Part shown: one piece after another, positions 63,553 to 64,000 of the stretch
How the letters are laid out: each line of letters starts with the position of its first letter
Numbering within the stretch: the stretch's first letter is position 1
Origin: Paenibacillus sp. TCA20
GTDB taxonomy: Bacteria > Bacillota > Bacilli > Paenibacillales > Paenibacillaceae
Assembly: GCF_000732325.1 (NCBI RefSeq)
Contig: NZ_BBIW01000002.1
Location: 124,007-188,006 of the forward strand
Direction: 5' to 3'
DNA: 64,000 nucleotides
Notes under the pieces: generated by a model
What the model saw: the letters and a program-made list of their open reading frames with translations, nothing else
What the model was told of the DNA's origin: nothing
The model's database searches: none
Made by a program: the position numbers and the translations under genes

Positions 63553-64000
63553 TCATTGTAATCCAATTTTCTTCAATATGTACTGCGTGATTTCATCTGC
63601 ACAGAGTTTTTCGGAATCAATATGTTCTGCGAAGGCACTAGCTTGAAGAGCACTCAAGCATTTTTCTGTCTGTTGAAACTGCCATCCGCCTACAGTATCT
63701 CCTCGAATGGTTAACCTCTCATGGATCGATGCCTTAGAAGCCATCAAGGTGAAATGGTATACTGTATCCAGCTTCTCAAACGATTCTCTAATGTAGCTAT
63801 AATTTTGTGATTTATACAGCGTCATTGGCACAATAAGGGTTCTGTCGTACTTGAGCTTGACCAGCTTCGCAACTTCTACCACAAGCACTCTCCACAAGTC
63901 CAAATCTTGAAAATCTCCGCTTCGCTCATGCTCCTGTCTCATCGATTCAGGTATTAACTCTCTTAGCAAATAACCAGACAACTCTAGATCTACTATCATG
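63553..64000 (-). CDS. TmrB-like AAA/P-loop ATPase, N-terminus outside window
   Basis: The visible 148 residues start just after the expected P-loop, which lies past base 64000. LIVPMTLYKSQNYSYI and HFTLMASKASIHERLTIRGD, then the C-terminal EKCLSALQASAFAEHI, follow closely the order in Bacillus TmrB, which gives tunicamycin resistance by binding the drug. Related proteins are widespread and may be only general P-loop kinases, so resistance is uncertain. It heads the minus-strand run visible here. Confidence 0.82.
   Translation of the reverse strand, partial: MIVDLELSGYLLRELIPESMRQEHERSGDFQDLDLWRVLVVEVAKLVKLKYDRTLIVPMTLYKSQNYSYIRESFEKLDTVYHFTLMASKASIHERLTIRGDTVGGWQFQQTEKCLSALQASAFAEHIDSEKLCADEITQYILKKIGLQ

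Noticed and set aside
1..64000. tRNA, rRNA, insertion sequences, prophage or attachment sites
   Set aside because: I looked for transposase or integrase-like proteins, terminal inverted repeats and cloverleaf genes and saw none.

Overview
The window looks like chromosomal DNA from a low-to-moderate G+C, endospore-former-type Firmicute, most likely Paenibacillus or a close relative. This rests on strong AGGAGG-type ribosome binding sites, frequent GTG/TTG starts, LplABC-type sugar transporters, many AraC regulators including a large membrane-anchored YtdP-like one, a Bacillus-order rbsRKDACB operon, GlnR/TnrA-like boxes and many plant cell wall glycosidases. I see no rRNA, tRNA, CRISPR array, insertion sequence or prophage.

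Layout. 1-2541: end of a Gfo/Idh/MocA dehydrogenase, an aldo/keto reductase and a maltose-type O-acetyltransferase. 2570-5928: a C30 carotenoid tailoring set like that of staphyloxanthin (crtO and crtQ on one strand, crtP divergent) without crtM or crtN. 6070-17330: a pectin/xylan utilisation locus. A minus-strand unit runs lplB, lplA-type binding protein, GH105, GH28, esterase, GH43. The second permease (lplC type) is transcribed divergently and faces a YtdP-like regulator. 17544-24633: cupin, methyltransferase, PTS IIA, a stalk-domain protein, YozG/DUF2975 pair and unknown membrane proteins. 24847-29771: an MFS exporter whose conserved first helix lacks a normal start codon, the anaerobic ribonucleotide reductase pair nrdDG, and a DUF1796 protein. 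29956-31496: an SDR dehydrogenase divergent from a tetR gene broken by an in-frame TAA. 31944-42478: a rhamnose/arabinose glycan region (GH78, GDPD, lactonase, a fragment of rhaD, GH43-like, GH127/146, two AraC regulators). 42469-43949: DinB-like protein and small unknown genes, including a 59-residue one. 44137-49823: ribose operon. 49978-51332: a GRDP-like protein with a Cys/Gly tail and a small protein. 51469-57396: assimilatory nitrate genes nasC, nasB and a NarK-type transporter. 57518-64000: cupredoxin, RHH protein and SPFH protein, a CBM13-PL3 pectate lyase, and a minus-strand run of TmrB-like, DUF402, APH, HAD and GNAT genes.

The most striking regulatory structure is the 461-bp nasB/narK intergenic region. 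Both divergent transcripts appear to carry a tandem-hairpin ANTAR target followed by an overlapping intrinsic terminator, and both promoters carry a GlnR/TnrA-like box over the -35. The same dual nitrogen control is thus built twice, back to back. Other points of interest are three decayed or start-less genes, the split LplB/LplC pair, and the carotenoid tailoring trio separated from its core genes.

All family calls come from reading motifs by eye; no database search was run.
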